Program-made: the position numbers and the translations under genes
The notes under the pieces: generated by a model
What the model was told of the DNA's origin: nothing
Seen by the model: the letters and a program-made list of their open reading frames with translations, nothing else
Database searches by the model: none
In this document: positions 35,311 to 35,369 of the stretch, one piece after another
Position numbering within the stretch: position 1 is the stretch's first letter
Layout of the letters: the number at the start of each line of letters is the position of its first letter
Origin: Oceanobacillus caeni
GTDB taxonomy: Bacteria; Bacillota; Bacilli; Bacillales; Amphibacillaceae
Reading direction: 5' to 3'
Length of the DNA stretch: 35,369 bases
Assembly: GCF_019037185.1 (NCBI RefSeq)
Contig: NZ_JAHHXM010000031.1
Span: forward strand, 1-35,369

Positions 35311-35369
35311 GAACAAAACAACCAGTATGTTAAGATAAAAGAAACTCGTTTTCTTTTAAAATAGAAGGT

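Overview
The window is about 35 kb of low-GC chromosome from an endospore-forming Bacillaceae bacterium, placed there by gene order, AT-rich codon use, strong GGAGG-type ribosome sites and many sporulation genes. Gene order is almost exactly that of the origin-proximal sspF-to-lysS segment of Bacillus subtilis. Nearly everything reads on the + strand; the one clear minus-strand gene is a tRNA-Met. I cannot name the species. The repeat content suggests one of the halotolerant Bacillaceae genera, but that is an impression.

Layout. 1-3.2 kb: sspF (spore DNA-binding protein), ispE (isoprenoids), purR (purine repressor), spoVG behind a clear sigma-H promoter. 3.3-8 kb: glmU (UDP-GlcNAc), prs (PRPP), ctc (ribosomal bL25 family), pth (peptidyl-tRNA hydrolase), fin (anti-sigma-F). 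8-12.3 kb: mfd (transcription-coupled repair) and spoVT. 12.5-17.7 kb: yabM flippase, yabN, rqcP, yabP, yabQ, divIC, yabR. 17.7-18.4 kb: a palindromic terminator shared with a converging tRNA-Met, then the spoIIE control region. 18.4-22.9 kb: spoIIE, yabS, yabT. 23-30.9 kb: tilS, hprT, ftsH, coaX, hslO, yacD, cysK. 31.2-34.8 kb: folP, folB, folK, yazB, lysS. The last 270 bases are the tandem promoters and leader of an rRNA operon whose 16S gene lies beyond the window.

How the genes work together. Housekeeping genes (PRPP, UDP-GlcNAc, isoprenoid, folate, tRNA modification and charging, rescue and repair) alternate with forespore and mother-cell genes. The forespore thread is SpoIIE (activates sigma-F), Fin (switches sigma-F off), YabS/YabT (sigma-F-type promoter visible) and SpoVT (sigma-G-type promoter visible). 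YabP and YabQ belong to the mother-cell, cortex-building programme.

Differences from the B. subtilis order are losses: ridA (yabJ) between purR and spoVG, pabB-pabA-pabC between cysK and folP, and dusB between yazB and lysS. Intergenic regions carry three families of small dispersed repeats, several of them placed directly after intrinsic terminators. I see no CRISPR array, prophage, transposase or obviously new gene cluster. The most interesting points are the apparently circularly permuted vWA fold of YabS, the phosphatase-vWA-kinase neighbourhood spoIIE-yabS-yabT, and the repeat families.
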